A stretch of DNA of 64,000 nt from JALEFZ01 sp964564415 (GTDB lineage: Bacteria; Bacteroidota; Bacteroidia; J057), in the NCBI GenBank assembly GCA_964564415.1, contig CAZMAV010000012.1:62001-126000 (forward strand), in the 5' to 3' direction. The notes below the pieces were generated by a model. That model ran no database searches. It saw only the letters and a list, made by a program, of their open reading frames with translations, and was not told the DNA's origin. This document shows, in pieces, positions 53,113 through 61,053 of the stretch (position 1 is the stretch's first letter; each line of letters starts with the position of its first letter). The translations under genes were made by a program, and so were the position numbers.

Positions 53113-54075
53113 ATGGAAACTGACTTTTTACGCGTTCAGGCCATCACAAAGGCCTACGACCAGCACATTGCCGTCAAGGAGGCAAGTCTACACATTCCAA
53201 AAGGGAAAATCTACGGTCTTTTGGGTCCCAATGGTGCCGGAAAGACCTCTATCATTCGCATGATCACGGGCATCACCATGCCAGACAGCGGAGAGATTTT
53301 TTTCGATGGCCAGCCCCTTAATTCGGAGCACGCCCGCCTTACCGGCTACATGCCTGAAGAGCGAGGTCTATACAAGAAAATGAAGGTCCGGGAGCAGATT
53401 ATTTACCTCCTGAGCCTCAAAGGAATGTCCATAAAAGCTGCCAACCGGGCTACTGATGAGTGGCTCGACAAACTCGACCTCACCGACTGGCGGGACCACA
53501 AGACCACCGACCTTTCTAAAGGGATGCAGCAGAAGGTGCAGTTTATTTCTACCGTAGCACACGCACCCAAACTCCTTATCCTCGATGAGCCATTCTCCGG
53601 CCTCGACCCCGTCAACGCTCAGTTGATCGAGCAGGAAATCTACCGACTCAAAGAAAATGGAACCTCCATCATTTTCTCAACCCATCGAATGGAGCAGGTC
53701 GAAGAACTCTGCGACTGTATCGGCCTGATCAGCAAAGGGGAAATGATGCTGGAGGATGAAATCACCAAGGTCAGAAAGCAATTTCAGAAACCCATCTATC
53801 GGGTAGATTTTGTAGGCAACAAACAAGTCCTCCAAAACATGGAAGGCTTTGAAGTACCCAAAATCACTGACAAATCTGCCATGATTTTGTTACAAGAAGG
53901 TCAAGACCCCAAAGAAATCATGCAGAGACTGATCGACAGTCCCCTGGAGATCATTAGCTTCCAGCTACACCTTCCCCGTCTTCAGGAAATCTTCATTGAG
54001 CTCGTCACCGGCAAGACACCCATGACACTTGAAGAAAGACTCAACATTGATTCTCCCACTGCTACACTCAACTAA
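53113..54075 (+). CDS. ABC transporter ATP-binding protein (NatA-like)
   Basis: A 320-residue ATPase. Walker A is GPNGAGKT (residues about 36-43), the signature reads LSKGM (usual LSGGQ, but LSKGMQQK is typical of exporter ATPases of the NatA/YhaQ group), Walker B is LLILDEPFSGLD and the H-loop is STHRM. The C-terminal 90 residues form an accessory domain common to this group. It drives the permease encoded by the next gene, nine bases downstream. The substrate could be sodium or a lipid or peptide; this is not determined. Confidence 0.92.
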   Translation: METDFLRVQAITKAYDQHIAVKEASLHIPKGKIYGLLGPNGAGKTSIIRMITGITMPDSGEIFFDGQPLNSEHARLTGYMPEERGLYKKMKVREQIIYLLSLKGMSIKAANRATDEWLDKLDLTDWRDHKTTDLSKGMQQKVQFISTVAHAPKLLILDEPFSGLDPVNAQLIEQEIYRLKENGTSIIFSTHRMEQVEELCDCIGLISKGEMMLEDEITKVRKQFQKPIYRVDFVGNKQVLQNMEGFEVPKITDKSAMILLQEGQDPKEIMQRLIDSPLEIISFQLHLPRLQEIFIELVTGKTPMTLEERLNIDSPTATLN

Positions 54076-54083
54076 TCCCTGCC

Positions 54084-55391
54084 ATGAATAATAAAATTTG
54101 GATCGTATTCCGCAGAGAATACCTCAATATCGTACGTAAACCCAGTTTTTTGATCGGTACCTTTCTGGTGCCCCTGGCCATCGCTGCCTATTTTGGTATC
54201 ATCATTCTTTCAGGTACCCTGGTAGAAAAAGAAGATTTTACGGTCTTGGTGCAGAAGGAAAATCAATCCCTCTTCGAGAGGTTGAACTCCACCGAAAACA
54301 TCACCTTTGAACTTACTGACCTCTCTTACGATGCCATTATGGACACGGTAAGGCTAAGAGAGGAAAAACTCTTTCTCAATTTTCCTTCACCCGATATACT
54401 TAAGGAAAAACAGCAGCAAAGCGTTCAGTTGCACTATGGAGGGAAAACACCCAGCCGGCCAGTAAGCAGGGAAATCGAACGGCAGTCCGAAAAGGTCATC
54501 GAAAGGTATCGCCGCGAGATTGCCGAAATCACTCCCGAACAGGCCAAGGCCCTGGATGTCAAGATCAGCTTCGAAAAGAAAAAACAGACCGATGAGGGAG
54601 TCGAGCAGTCCAACGAGGATATTGCTACCTTCATCGGGTTGGGAATATTCTTCTTGATGTATACCCTTATTTCGATTTACGGATCTATTTTGATACAGGG
54701 AGTCATAGAAGAAAAGACAAATAGAATCGTTGAGGTGATCGTTTCCTCAGTTAAGCCTTTCCAACTGCTCCTGGGTAAAACCCTTGCGATTGGTTCGGCG
54801 GGAATCAGCCAGTTTCTCCTTTGGGTCCTTCTTTCTTTGAGCATCTTCTGGACCATGATCCTCCTGGGCTTCATGCCTGATCAGTCAGCGGTGTCCAACC
54901 AGCCCGGAGTAGATGTGGAAGCTCAAATGTCACAGATGGAAAATATCATGGTCCAGGCCGCCAATTTTGACTGGTCTATCCTATGGTATTTCCCCATATT
55001 CTTCCTGGGAGGTTTCTTCCTATTTGGATCTCTAATGGCAGGAGCGGCGTCGGCAGTAGACAATATTCAAGATGCCCAGCAGTTTCTGGCACCCATTAAT
55101 ATTCTCATGGTCCTTCCGGCCCTTTTCTTCTCCAATCTTCTCCAAAATCCAAATGGAGTCTTTGCTACTTTTGCCTCCCTTTTTCCCTTCTTCTCTCCGG
55201 TTACCATGCTTTTCCGCATGTCGGTAACAGAAGTTCCCTGGTATGAGGTTGCCCTGTCAATCCTCATCCTTATCCTTACCTTCCTGGGTTGTATATGGGT
55301 AGCAGGCAGGATATATCGGACGGGCATCCTCATGTATGGAAAAAAGCCCAAGGTCACAGAAATCTTCAAATGGATTGGAAAAAGTAGATAA
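54084..55391 (+). CDS. ABC transporter permease (NatB/ABC-2 type)
   Basis: A 435-residue membrane protein with one N-terminal helix (about 21-42, SFLIGTFLVPLAIAAYFGIIIL), a large extracytoplasmic region of about 140 residues (rich in Gln, Lys and Glu), and five or six helices in the C-terminal half. The cluster VIEEKTNRIVEVIVSSVKPFQLLLGKT is the ABC-2 coupling region seen in NatB. Together with the preceding ATPase it forms an exporter. A strong terminator follows. Confidence 0.9.
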   Translation: MNNKIWIVFRREYLNIVRKPSFLIGTFLVPLAIAAYFGIIILSGTLVEKEDFTVLVQKENQSLFERLNSTENITFELTDLSYDAIMDTVRLREEKLFLNFPSPDILKEKQQQSVQLHYGGKTPSRPVSREIERQSEKVIERYRREIAEITPEQAKALDVKISFEKKKQTDEGVEQSNEDIATFIGLGIFFLMYTLISIYGSILIQGVIEEKTNRIVEVIVSSVKPFQLLLGKTLAIGSAGISQFLLWVLLSLSIFWTMILLGFMPDQSAVSNQPGVDVEAQMSQMENIMVQAANFDWSILWYFPIFFLGGFFLFGSLMAGAASAVDNIQDAQQFLAPINILMVLPALFFSNLLQNPNGVFATFASLFPFFSPVTMLFRMSVTEVPWYEVALSILILILTFLGCIWVAGRIYRTGILMYGKKPKVTEIFKWIGKSR

Positions 55392-55401
55392 AACATCAAA
55401 G

Positions 55402-55433
55402 ACACCTGTCAGTCCCTGCAAACTGACAGGTGT
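55402..55433. terminator. intrinsic terminator after the ABC permease
   Basis: A perfect 11-bp stem, ACACCTGTCAG (55402-55412) and CTGACAGGTGT (55423-55433), then TTTACTTTT. It lies between the convergent ABC permease and DUF1223 genes and may serve both directions. Confidence 0.85.
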
Positions 55434-55440
55434 TTTACTT

Positions 55441-56232
55441 TTACAATTTTAGCTGACTTCCCCTATAAATTTCCAGGCTGCCCTTATCCTGGATGTAGGC
55501 GATGATCCTTGAACGACCCAGCCTGACCTCTGAGGGGATGTTTAACATCACGCTGCCTTTGCGGCTATCCACTTCCAGGCTTTTGAAGTTCCTTGCGACA
55601 TTGTCATGACTTAGGGTTCTGCCCTTATTTTCTCCTCTTTGTACCCGGGTTTGTATATCCCTTTCCACCCAGGCCATGTGTATCAGCCGATTTTCCAGCT
55701 TCCCCTGTATGGCATAATCGATCCTGTAGGCATTTTTCTCCTTGAGCCATTCAAAAGTCAGGGAAATGCTGTTGGCTGCCTCCTTTTCTCCAACCTCCCC
55801 AATAGCTTCGTAGACCTTGTATTTATTGGAACCGACGACATGACGCTGCTCAATGATGACCAACGGAGGGGTGTAGACAGTCGAAGGAAAAGCTCGGGCA
55901 TAAAGGTGCTGTCGCTCAGAAAAGCTAGACTTGCTATACGGGTCTTCCCAACCCAGGTAATTCCAGTAATCCACATGAAAGGAGAGGGCGATCACCTCTC
56001 TGCTCTCATCGTGAATGATCTCACTCAGGAGACAGTCAGCCGGAGGACAGGAGGAACAACCCTGGGAAGTAAAGAGTTCGGCGATAACCGGAGCCTTCTT
56101 TCCTTCATCCTTTCTGAAGGTACTGCTAGATAAAAATCCACTTGCAGTAAAAAAAAGGAGAGAAGCGGATAGGGTAGATGCGCTGATAATGAGCTTCTGT
56201 TTCATAGTGAGTTTGACCTTAGATTTTATCAA
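55441..56232 (-). CDS. DUF1223 family thioredoxin-like secreted protein
   Basis: A 263-residue protein with a signal-like N-terminus (LIISASTLSASLLFFTASGF) and a thioredoxin-like domain. The hallmark VIAELFTSQGCSSCPPAD provides a CSSC pair in a thioredoxin-like position; later HVDYWNYLGWEDPYS and VYTPPLVIIEQRHVVG are the other family blocks. DUF1223 function is not known; the CxxC suggests a redox or metal role. Translation may begin at 56232 or at the ATG nine codons later. The paaK-like gene diverges from it. Confidence 0.82.
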   Translation of the reverse strand: MIKSKVKLTMKQKLIISASTLSASLLFFTASGFLSSSTFRKDEGKKAPVIAELFTSQGCSSCPPADCLLSEIIHDESREVIALSFHVDYWNYLGWEDPYSKSSFSERQHLYARAFPSTVYTPPLVIIEQRHVVGSNKYKVYEAIGEVGEKEAANSISLTFEWLKEKNAYRIDYAIQGKLENRLIHMAWVERDIQTRVQRGENKGRTLSHDNVARNFKSLEVDSRKGSVMLNIPSEVRLGRSRIIAYIQDKGSLEIYRGSQLKL

Positions 56233-56302
56233 AATATACGAGCAGGACCTCTCCCCGAATGTCGGCTAAATCTTACTTCAGCAATGTTAACTTTTTCTCG
56301 AC

Positions 56303-56324
56303 GTTTCGGCATGAATGCCGAAAC
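56303..56324. promoter_or_regulatory. 22-bp perfect dyad, candidate operator upstream of the ligase gene
   Basis: GTTTCGGCAT (56303-56312), spacer GA, then ATGCCGAAAC (56315-56324): a perfect 10+10 bp inverted repeat. It ends 17 bases before the promoter-like TATATTTC (56341-56348), overlapping the -33 position. No U-run follows on either strand, so a terminator is unlikely. It lies between divergent DUF1223 and ligase genes. Confidence 0.6.
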
Positions 56325-56374
56325 TTCTGCCTATTCTCTGTATATTTCCCTTCATAATAGACCGAGACATCTAC

Positions 56375-57667
56375 ATGTACTACAACTCTGACATAGAGAC
56401 CAAGCCCATAGAAGAACTCCGGGCACTTCAGGGCATGCGCCTCAATTCCCTGGTAAAACGATTGTATCAAAGGGTTTCTTTTTACCAGCAAATGTTTGAT
56501 GAAAAAGGAATCCAGCCTGCCGACATCAAGAGCATTGAGGACCTCCCAAAACTTCCATTTACAAAAAAAGAAGACCTTCGCGACCACTATCCCTACGGAT
56601 TATTTGCCTGTCCTGAGAGTGAACTCCGCCGCATTCACGCCTCCAGCGGCACTACCGGCAAGCCCACAGTAGTGGGATATACACAAAAGGATTTGAAGAT
56701 CTTCGATGAGGTAGTGGCCCGATCACTGGTTGCAGCCGGAGCCCGTCCGGGGATGAAGCTTCACAATGCCTACGGCTACGGATTATTTACCGGTGGGCTG
56801 GGCATGCACGGAGGAGCGACCAAATTAGGCATGACAGTCATCCCTGTATCGGGAGGGATGACAGACAGACAACTGATGATCCTTCAGGATTTTGCGCCCG
56901 AGGTCATTTGCTGTACGCCCTCTTATGCCCAGACCCTGGCGGAGGAATGCCGGAAGCGACACATCGACCCCCGCGATTTTAAGCTCCAATACGCAATCCT
57001 GGGAGCAGAGCCCTGGACCGACACCATCCGCATACAAGTAGAGCATGGGCTGAAGGTCAAGGCCACAAACATCTATGGCCTTAGCGAAATCATAGGCCCG
57101 GGAGTCTCCCAGGAAGATGTAGAGGAACAGGGAAGTGGGTCCTACATCTGGGAAGATCATTTTTTTCCCGAAGTGGTAGACAAAGACAGCGGAGAGGTTC
57201 TCCCCTACGGCGAAGAAGGAGTCCTGGTCATTACAACCCTCACCAAGGAGGCCCTTCCCCTACTCAGGTACTGGACCAATGACATTTGCAGCATCTATTA
57301 TGATCCCGATGGAAAACGCAGCCACATCAAAATGAGCCAAATCAAAGGAAGGACGGACGATATGCTCATCATCAGGGGAGTCAATCTTTTCTACACCCAG
57401 ATCGAAGATGTGATAAAGGAGTTTAACCTACTCGCCCCCAATTACCAGTTGGTCGTAAGCCGTGAAAATACCCTCGACGAGGTGAAGGTCAGAATCGAGG
57501 TCGCTCCCGGTGCAGATGCCGACAACATGGCTTTACAAGAGAAAGTGAAGGCAAAAATAAGGGGAATGCTCGGGCTAAGCATGGAAGTAGTACTCGAATA
57601 TCCGGGAGCCATCCCCATGAGCCAGGGAGGAAAATTGGGCCGTATCGTGGATAAGCGGAAAATGTAA
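56375..57667 (+). CDS. phenylacetate-CoA ligase family protein
   Basis: The 430-residue adenylating enzyme is of PaaK length. I start it at the ATG at 56375 (MYYNSDIETKPIEELRALQG). The ATP motif is SSGTTGKP, followed by YGYGLFTGGLGMHGG, NIYGLSEIIGPG and the hinge region GRTDDMLIIRGVNLFYTQIED, with the terminal Lys in GGKLGRIVDKR. PaaK activates phenylacetate with ATP and CoA; other family members activate related aryl acids or build polyketide starters. No paa catabolic genes are next to it. A dyad operator lies upstream. Confidence 0.88.
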   Translation: MYYNSDIETKPIEELRALQGMRLNSLVKRLYQRVSFYQQMFDEKGIQPADIKSIEDLPKLPFTKKEDLRDHYPYGLFACPESELRRIHASSGTTGKPTVVGYTQKDLKIFDEVVARSLVAAGARPGMKLHNAYGYGLFTGGLGMHGGATKLGMTVIPVSGGMTDRQLMILQDFAPEVICCTPSYAQTLAEECRKRHIDPRDFKLQYAILGAEPWTDTIRIQVEHGLKVKATNIYGLSEIIGPGVSQEDVEEQGSGSYIWEDHFFPEVVDKDSGEVLPYGEEGVLVITTLTKEALPLLRYWTNDICSIYYDPDGKRSHIKMSQIKGRTDDMLIIRGVNLFYTQIEDVIKEFNLLAPNYQLVVSRENTLDEVKVRIEVAPGADADNMALQEKVKAKIRGMLGLSMEVVLEYPGAIPMSQGGKLGRIVDKRKM

Positions 57668-57701
57668 CAAACCAAAGTCCCTCCTTCCAGTTGTTTTAGC
57701 C

Positions 57702-59261
57702 ATGGAACAAACATTGGTTGATGCCCGGTCGAAAACTGCCAGACTGATAGAAGGTCTCTGCGAGGGCCTTTATGAACGAGAAGAAAGCATGAAGCTCTCC
57801 CTGCTGAGTGCCGTCGCAGGTGAGAGTATTTTTTTGCTAGGCCCTCCCGGAGTAGGAAAAAGCCTTATCGCTCGTCGATTAAAATTCGCTTTTAGAGACG
57901 GGGTTTCTTTTGAGTACCTCATGAATAAATTTTCTACTCCAGACGAGATTTTTGGCCCAGTCTCCATCAAAAAACTCAAGGAAGAAGATAAATACGAGCG
58001 ACTCACTGAGAAGTACCTTCCAGGAGCGAACATCGTATTCCTCGATGAAATCTGGAAGGCAGGTTCAGCTATTCAAAATGCCCTTCTAACCATCCTCAAC
58101 GAGAAAGTATATAGAAATGGGGAGCAGGAAATTTCCGTTGACATCAAAGCCATCATCACTGCTTCCAACGAACTGCCTCCCGCCCGTGAAAGCTTTTCTC
58201 CTCTCTGGGACCGCCTCCTCCTCCGCTACGAAATGGGAGGCATTCGCAACCAGCGAAACTTCCTCAAAATGATCACCGACACTCAGGATGTCTACGAGGA
58301 CCACTTGGGCGAAGGCGAAAAGATTACCGAAGACGAACTCAGGGACTGGGACCAACAGATCAACCAGATCCAGGTGCCCGAAGAGGTCTTGAATTCCATC
58401 CAGGTGATCAGAGCCAAACTGGAACAGAACAATACCCGCCCCAACAAAGAGACGGAAGCCCTCCACGTATATGACCGCCGCTGGAAAAAGATCATTCGCC
58501 TTCTGCGAACCTCAGCCTTCCTCAATGGACGAAGCCAGGTAGACCTGATGGATTGCTTCCTGATGGTTCACGCCCTTTGGAACCACCCCGACCAACTGGA
58601 AGAAGTGAAGGAAATTGTTTCCGAGACCGTCCGCAAACACGGTTACTCCATCGCCATCAATTTGCAAATGCTCCGAAGAGAAATCGAGCAATTTGAGCAG
58701 GAAGTAGACGAGGAAACCCGAATCAAAAGAACGGAATCTGAAGACAGGCTACTTCCCGTTCAGGATTTGTTCTACCATATCCTACAGAAGGAAAAGCAAT
58801 TTCAGGGAGACCTGATCAAGATCGCGGAGTACAACAAGCTAAATACCGAAGCCTTTGAAATCGTCAATGTTTACGACCAGGATCAAGTCCTGCGACACCG
58901 CCTCAAAATGCGCCAGTCCAAGCGCCCCCATGCCCTTGAAATCATCTATAATTCCGTAGAATATCAATATGACCTGGAAACCCATAAAGTGGAGAAGACA
59001 GAAGTGATCTACAAGAAACCCCATAAGCTGGTAGCCGAGCATTGGAATGAGCGCTATGAAAAACTGATGGCCTACATCCTCGAACAACAAGAGCGGGTGT
59101 CCGAAGACACTCCTGAGGAGTTTGCCCACCTCAAAAACAACCTCTTTGTAGATCCCAAATTAGCCAATGTAGTCATGGCAAACCTGGGGGAGGTAAGGGA
59201 AAGCCTACGCAAACTCAAACTGAGGCTGGAAAAGGCTCAGTATGCCTACGAAAGCCTTTAA
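57702..59261 (+). CDS. ravA: RavA-type MoxR AAA+ ATPase
   Basis: A 519-residue MoxR-class ATPase. Walker A is GPPGVGKS (about residues 47-54), Walker B VFLDEIWKAG, with sensor 1 in ITASNELP and the Arg-containing LWDRLLLRYE. The C-terminal 200 residues have the extended RavA arrangement with charged coiled parts. In E. coli RavA works with ViaA and interacts with the respiratory complex and lysine decarboxylase. Here the VWA partner follows 44 bases later, which supports the assignment. Confidence 0.88.
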   Translation: MEQTLVDARSKTARLIEGLCEGLYEREESMKLSLLSAVAGESIFLLGPPGVGKSLIARRLKFAFRDGVSFEYLMNKFSTPDEIFGPVSIKKLKEEDKYERLTEKYLPGANIVFLDEIWKAGSAIQNALLTILNEKVYRNGEQEISVDIKAIITASNELPPARESFSPLWDRLLLRYEMGGIRNQRNFLKMITDTQDVYEDHLGEGEKITEDELRDWDQQINQIQVPEEVLNSIQVIRAKLEQNNTRPNKETEALHVYDRRWKKIIRLLRTSAFLNGRSQVDLMDCFLMVHALWNHPDQLEEVKEIVSETVRKHGYSIAINLQMLRREIEQFEQEVDEETRIKRTESEDRLLPVQDLFYHILQKEKQFQGDLIKIAEYNKLNTEAFEIVNVYDQDQVLRHRLKMRQSKRPHALEIIYNSVEYQYDLETHKVEKTEVIYKKPHKLVAEHWNERYEKLMAYILEQQERVSEDTPEEFAHLKNNLFVDPKLANVVMANLGEVRESLRKLKLRLEKAQYAYESL

Positions 59262-59305
59262 GCTCTGCCATTGACCGCCTGGACCCTCTATCTCTCTCCC
59301 TTTCT

Positions 59306-60934
59306 ATGACTGTTGCCCAAGAAAAGCTAAAAGAAGAATTCGATCGTTTCGTCCAGTTTGGAGCCATTCTGGATGTTGCCACCCGCAAATACCTCGTCCA
59401 GTACCTCCAACAAAAACTGGGGTTGGAGCCTCCCAGCACTCCGGACATCAACGACACCTATTATCGCTATTTTACCAGGGCCTTGGATAAATTATTTGAC
59501 GAAGGCAAGCTCGTCGAATTACTTGAGGGAAGGCAGGGACTTACCTATCAGGTTGCTTCAGATACCCTTTATTGGATGCGCAAGGCATTCGGGAAAATTC
59601 GCGAGAAAAATCCTTATGACGATGAGACCCAGCGCCTCAGTGCCGCTTCAGTCATGCCTTTGCGGGACTTTATCATGCGCTGGTACTACATCATGAACTT
59701 TCTCAAGAATACCTATGACCGCGAAGACCTGGACAGCGGTTTTTACGAAGAGAAAATAAAGGGAATCATAGGAAATCGAGGGCCTGAGCAATTGACGAGG
59801 GAGGAAAAAGAAGAATTGGACAATGTCTTCCACGACCTCCTTGCCCAGTGGGATGCCCTTTTATCTGCCAAATTACTGGAATTTCAACTGCAAAAGCTGG
59901 AAGATGAAGCTGAGGATTTCAAGGACCTGCTTGACAAAAAAGCTGATGAATACGAAAAGCTCTACGAACTGATTTCTCCCTTTTCGGAGTACGTAGGTAA
60001 ATATTGGGACATGTCTCGCGAACTTTGGGAAGACAAGAGCTTCGAGGTGCTCGAGAAATACAATGACCTCTTACAGGACGAAGAAAGCATACGGCAGTTG
60101 GCGGAGCTGCTCGGTCAAATGCGGGAAGCAGAAATCATTACAGAGGAAGAGGAATACGAAAGGGTAATCGTCAGAAAGGAGTGGGTAGAAGACGATGAAA
60201 ACAAGGCCGAGATCGTCGGGGTCTACGAAAGTGACGACCTCAACAACTTGCTCTCCTCCGAAATCGGCTACCTGAGCGATGAGGATACTGAGGATATTTT
60301 TCTCAAAAAATACGCGGATAAAGAACTACAAACCTTCCAATACCAGGATAAGCACCTGGTCACCAGCGAGGATCAGTTTACCGAAACCAACCTCAAGACC
60401 AAGCTCAAGAAAAAAGGGCCCTTCATCATTTGTGTAGACACCTCTGACTCGATGCGGGGTACTCCCGAGCATATCGCCAAGGTCCTTTGTTTTGCCATCC
60501 TCAAAATGACCGCCAGGGACAACAGAAAAGCCTACCTGATTAATTTTTCTACCCAGATCCAGACCATCAACCTCTTTGACATTGGACGTTCCCTCAATGA
60601 AATCGCCGGCTTCCTTCGCATGTCTTTTCACGGGGGTACAGACATTACCCTGGCCCTTCACGAGGCCCTTCGACAACTCCGCTCCGAATCCTACCGGGAT
60701 GCCGATGTCCTCATCATCTCCGACTTTATCATGTATAAGATCGAAGATGAAATCCTGGATAAGGTCCGCTACCACCAGCAAAACAACGGAACCCAGTTTC
60801 ACAGCCTCACCCTACACGAAGATCCCAATGCCGAAGTCATCCTTCAATTTGATACCAATTGGGTCTACGATCCCGAAGAAAAAGGCATCATCCGCAAACT
60901 GGCAGGAGAAATGAGAAAGGTGGGAAGGAGATAG
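59306..60934 (+). CDS. viaA: ViaA-type VWA domain protein, partner of RavA
   Basis: A 542-residue protein. The N-terminal 350 residues are helical and acidic; the C-terminal von Willebrand factor A domain begins near residue 370 with IICVDTSDSMRGTP, a DxSxS MIDAS motif (usual Gly replaced by Asp), and continues with AYLINFSTQI, FHGGTDITLAL and VLIISDF. This is the ViaA layout. It should bind the RavA ATPase and act as the adaptor of a MoxR-VWA chaperone pair. The pair is the last gene unit before a 119-base gap. Confidence 0.88.
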   Translation: MTVAQEKLKEEFDRFVQFGAILDVATRKYLVQYLQQKLGLEPPSTPDINDTYYRYFTRALDKLFDEGKLVELLEGRQGLTYQVASDTLYWMRKAFGKIREKNPYDDETQRLSAASVMPLRDFIMRWYYIMNFLKNTYDREDLDSGFYEEKIKGIIGNRGPEQLTREEKEELDNVFHDLLAQWDALLSAKLLEFQLQKLEDEAEDFKDLLDKKADEYEKLYELISPFSEYVGKYWDMSRELWEDKSFEVLEKYNDLLQDEESIRQLAELLGQMREAEIITEEEEYERVIVRKEWVEDDENKAEIVGVYESDDLNNLLSSEIGYLSDEDTEDIFLKKYADKELQTFQYQDKHLVTSEDQFTETNLKTKLKKKGPFIICVDTSDSMRGTPEHIAKVLCFAILKMTARDNRKAYLINFSTQIQTINLFDIGRSLNEIAGFLRMSFHGGTDITLALHEALRQLRSESYRDADVLIISDFIMYKIEDEILDKVRYHQQNNGTQFHSLTLHEDPNAEVILQFDTNWVYDPEEKGIIRKLAGEMRKVGRR

Positions 60935-60988
60935 CCTATACCACCAAACCTGAGGCTCATAAACGCAAATTATACCAATGGAATATTT

Positions 60989-61035
60989 TGATTGATCCGG
61001 CACAATTTCTAAATTAAAAAATTGTCGATCAATCA
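60989..61035. repeat. nested inverted repeat upstream of the S9 peptidase gene
   Basis: TGATTGATC (60989-60997) pairs with GATCAATCA (61027-61035), and inside it ACAATTT (61002-61008) pairs with AAATTGT (61019-61025). It ends 18 bases before the ATG at 61054. It could be an operator or a translation-controlling hairpin. Confidence 0.4.
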
Positions 61036-61053
61036 GAATAAATCATTTTCCAA

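Noticed and set aside
56315..56374. N-terminal extension of the ligase starting at 56315
   Set aside because: It would start inside the dyad and before the predicted promoter. The ATG at 56375 gives the usual PaaK start.
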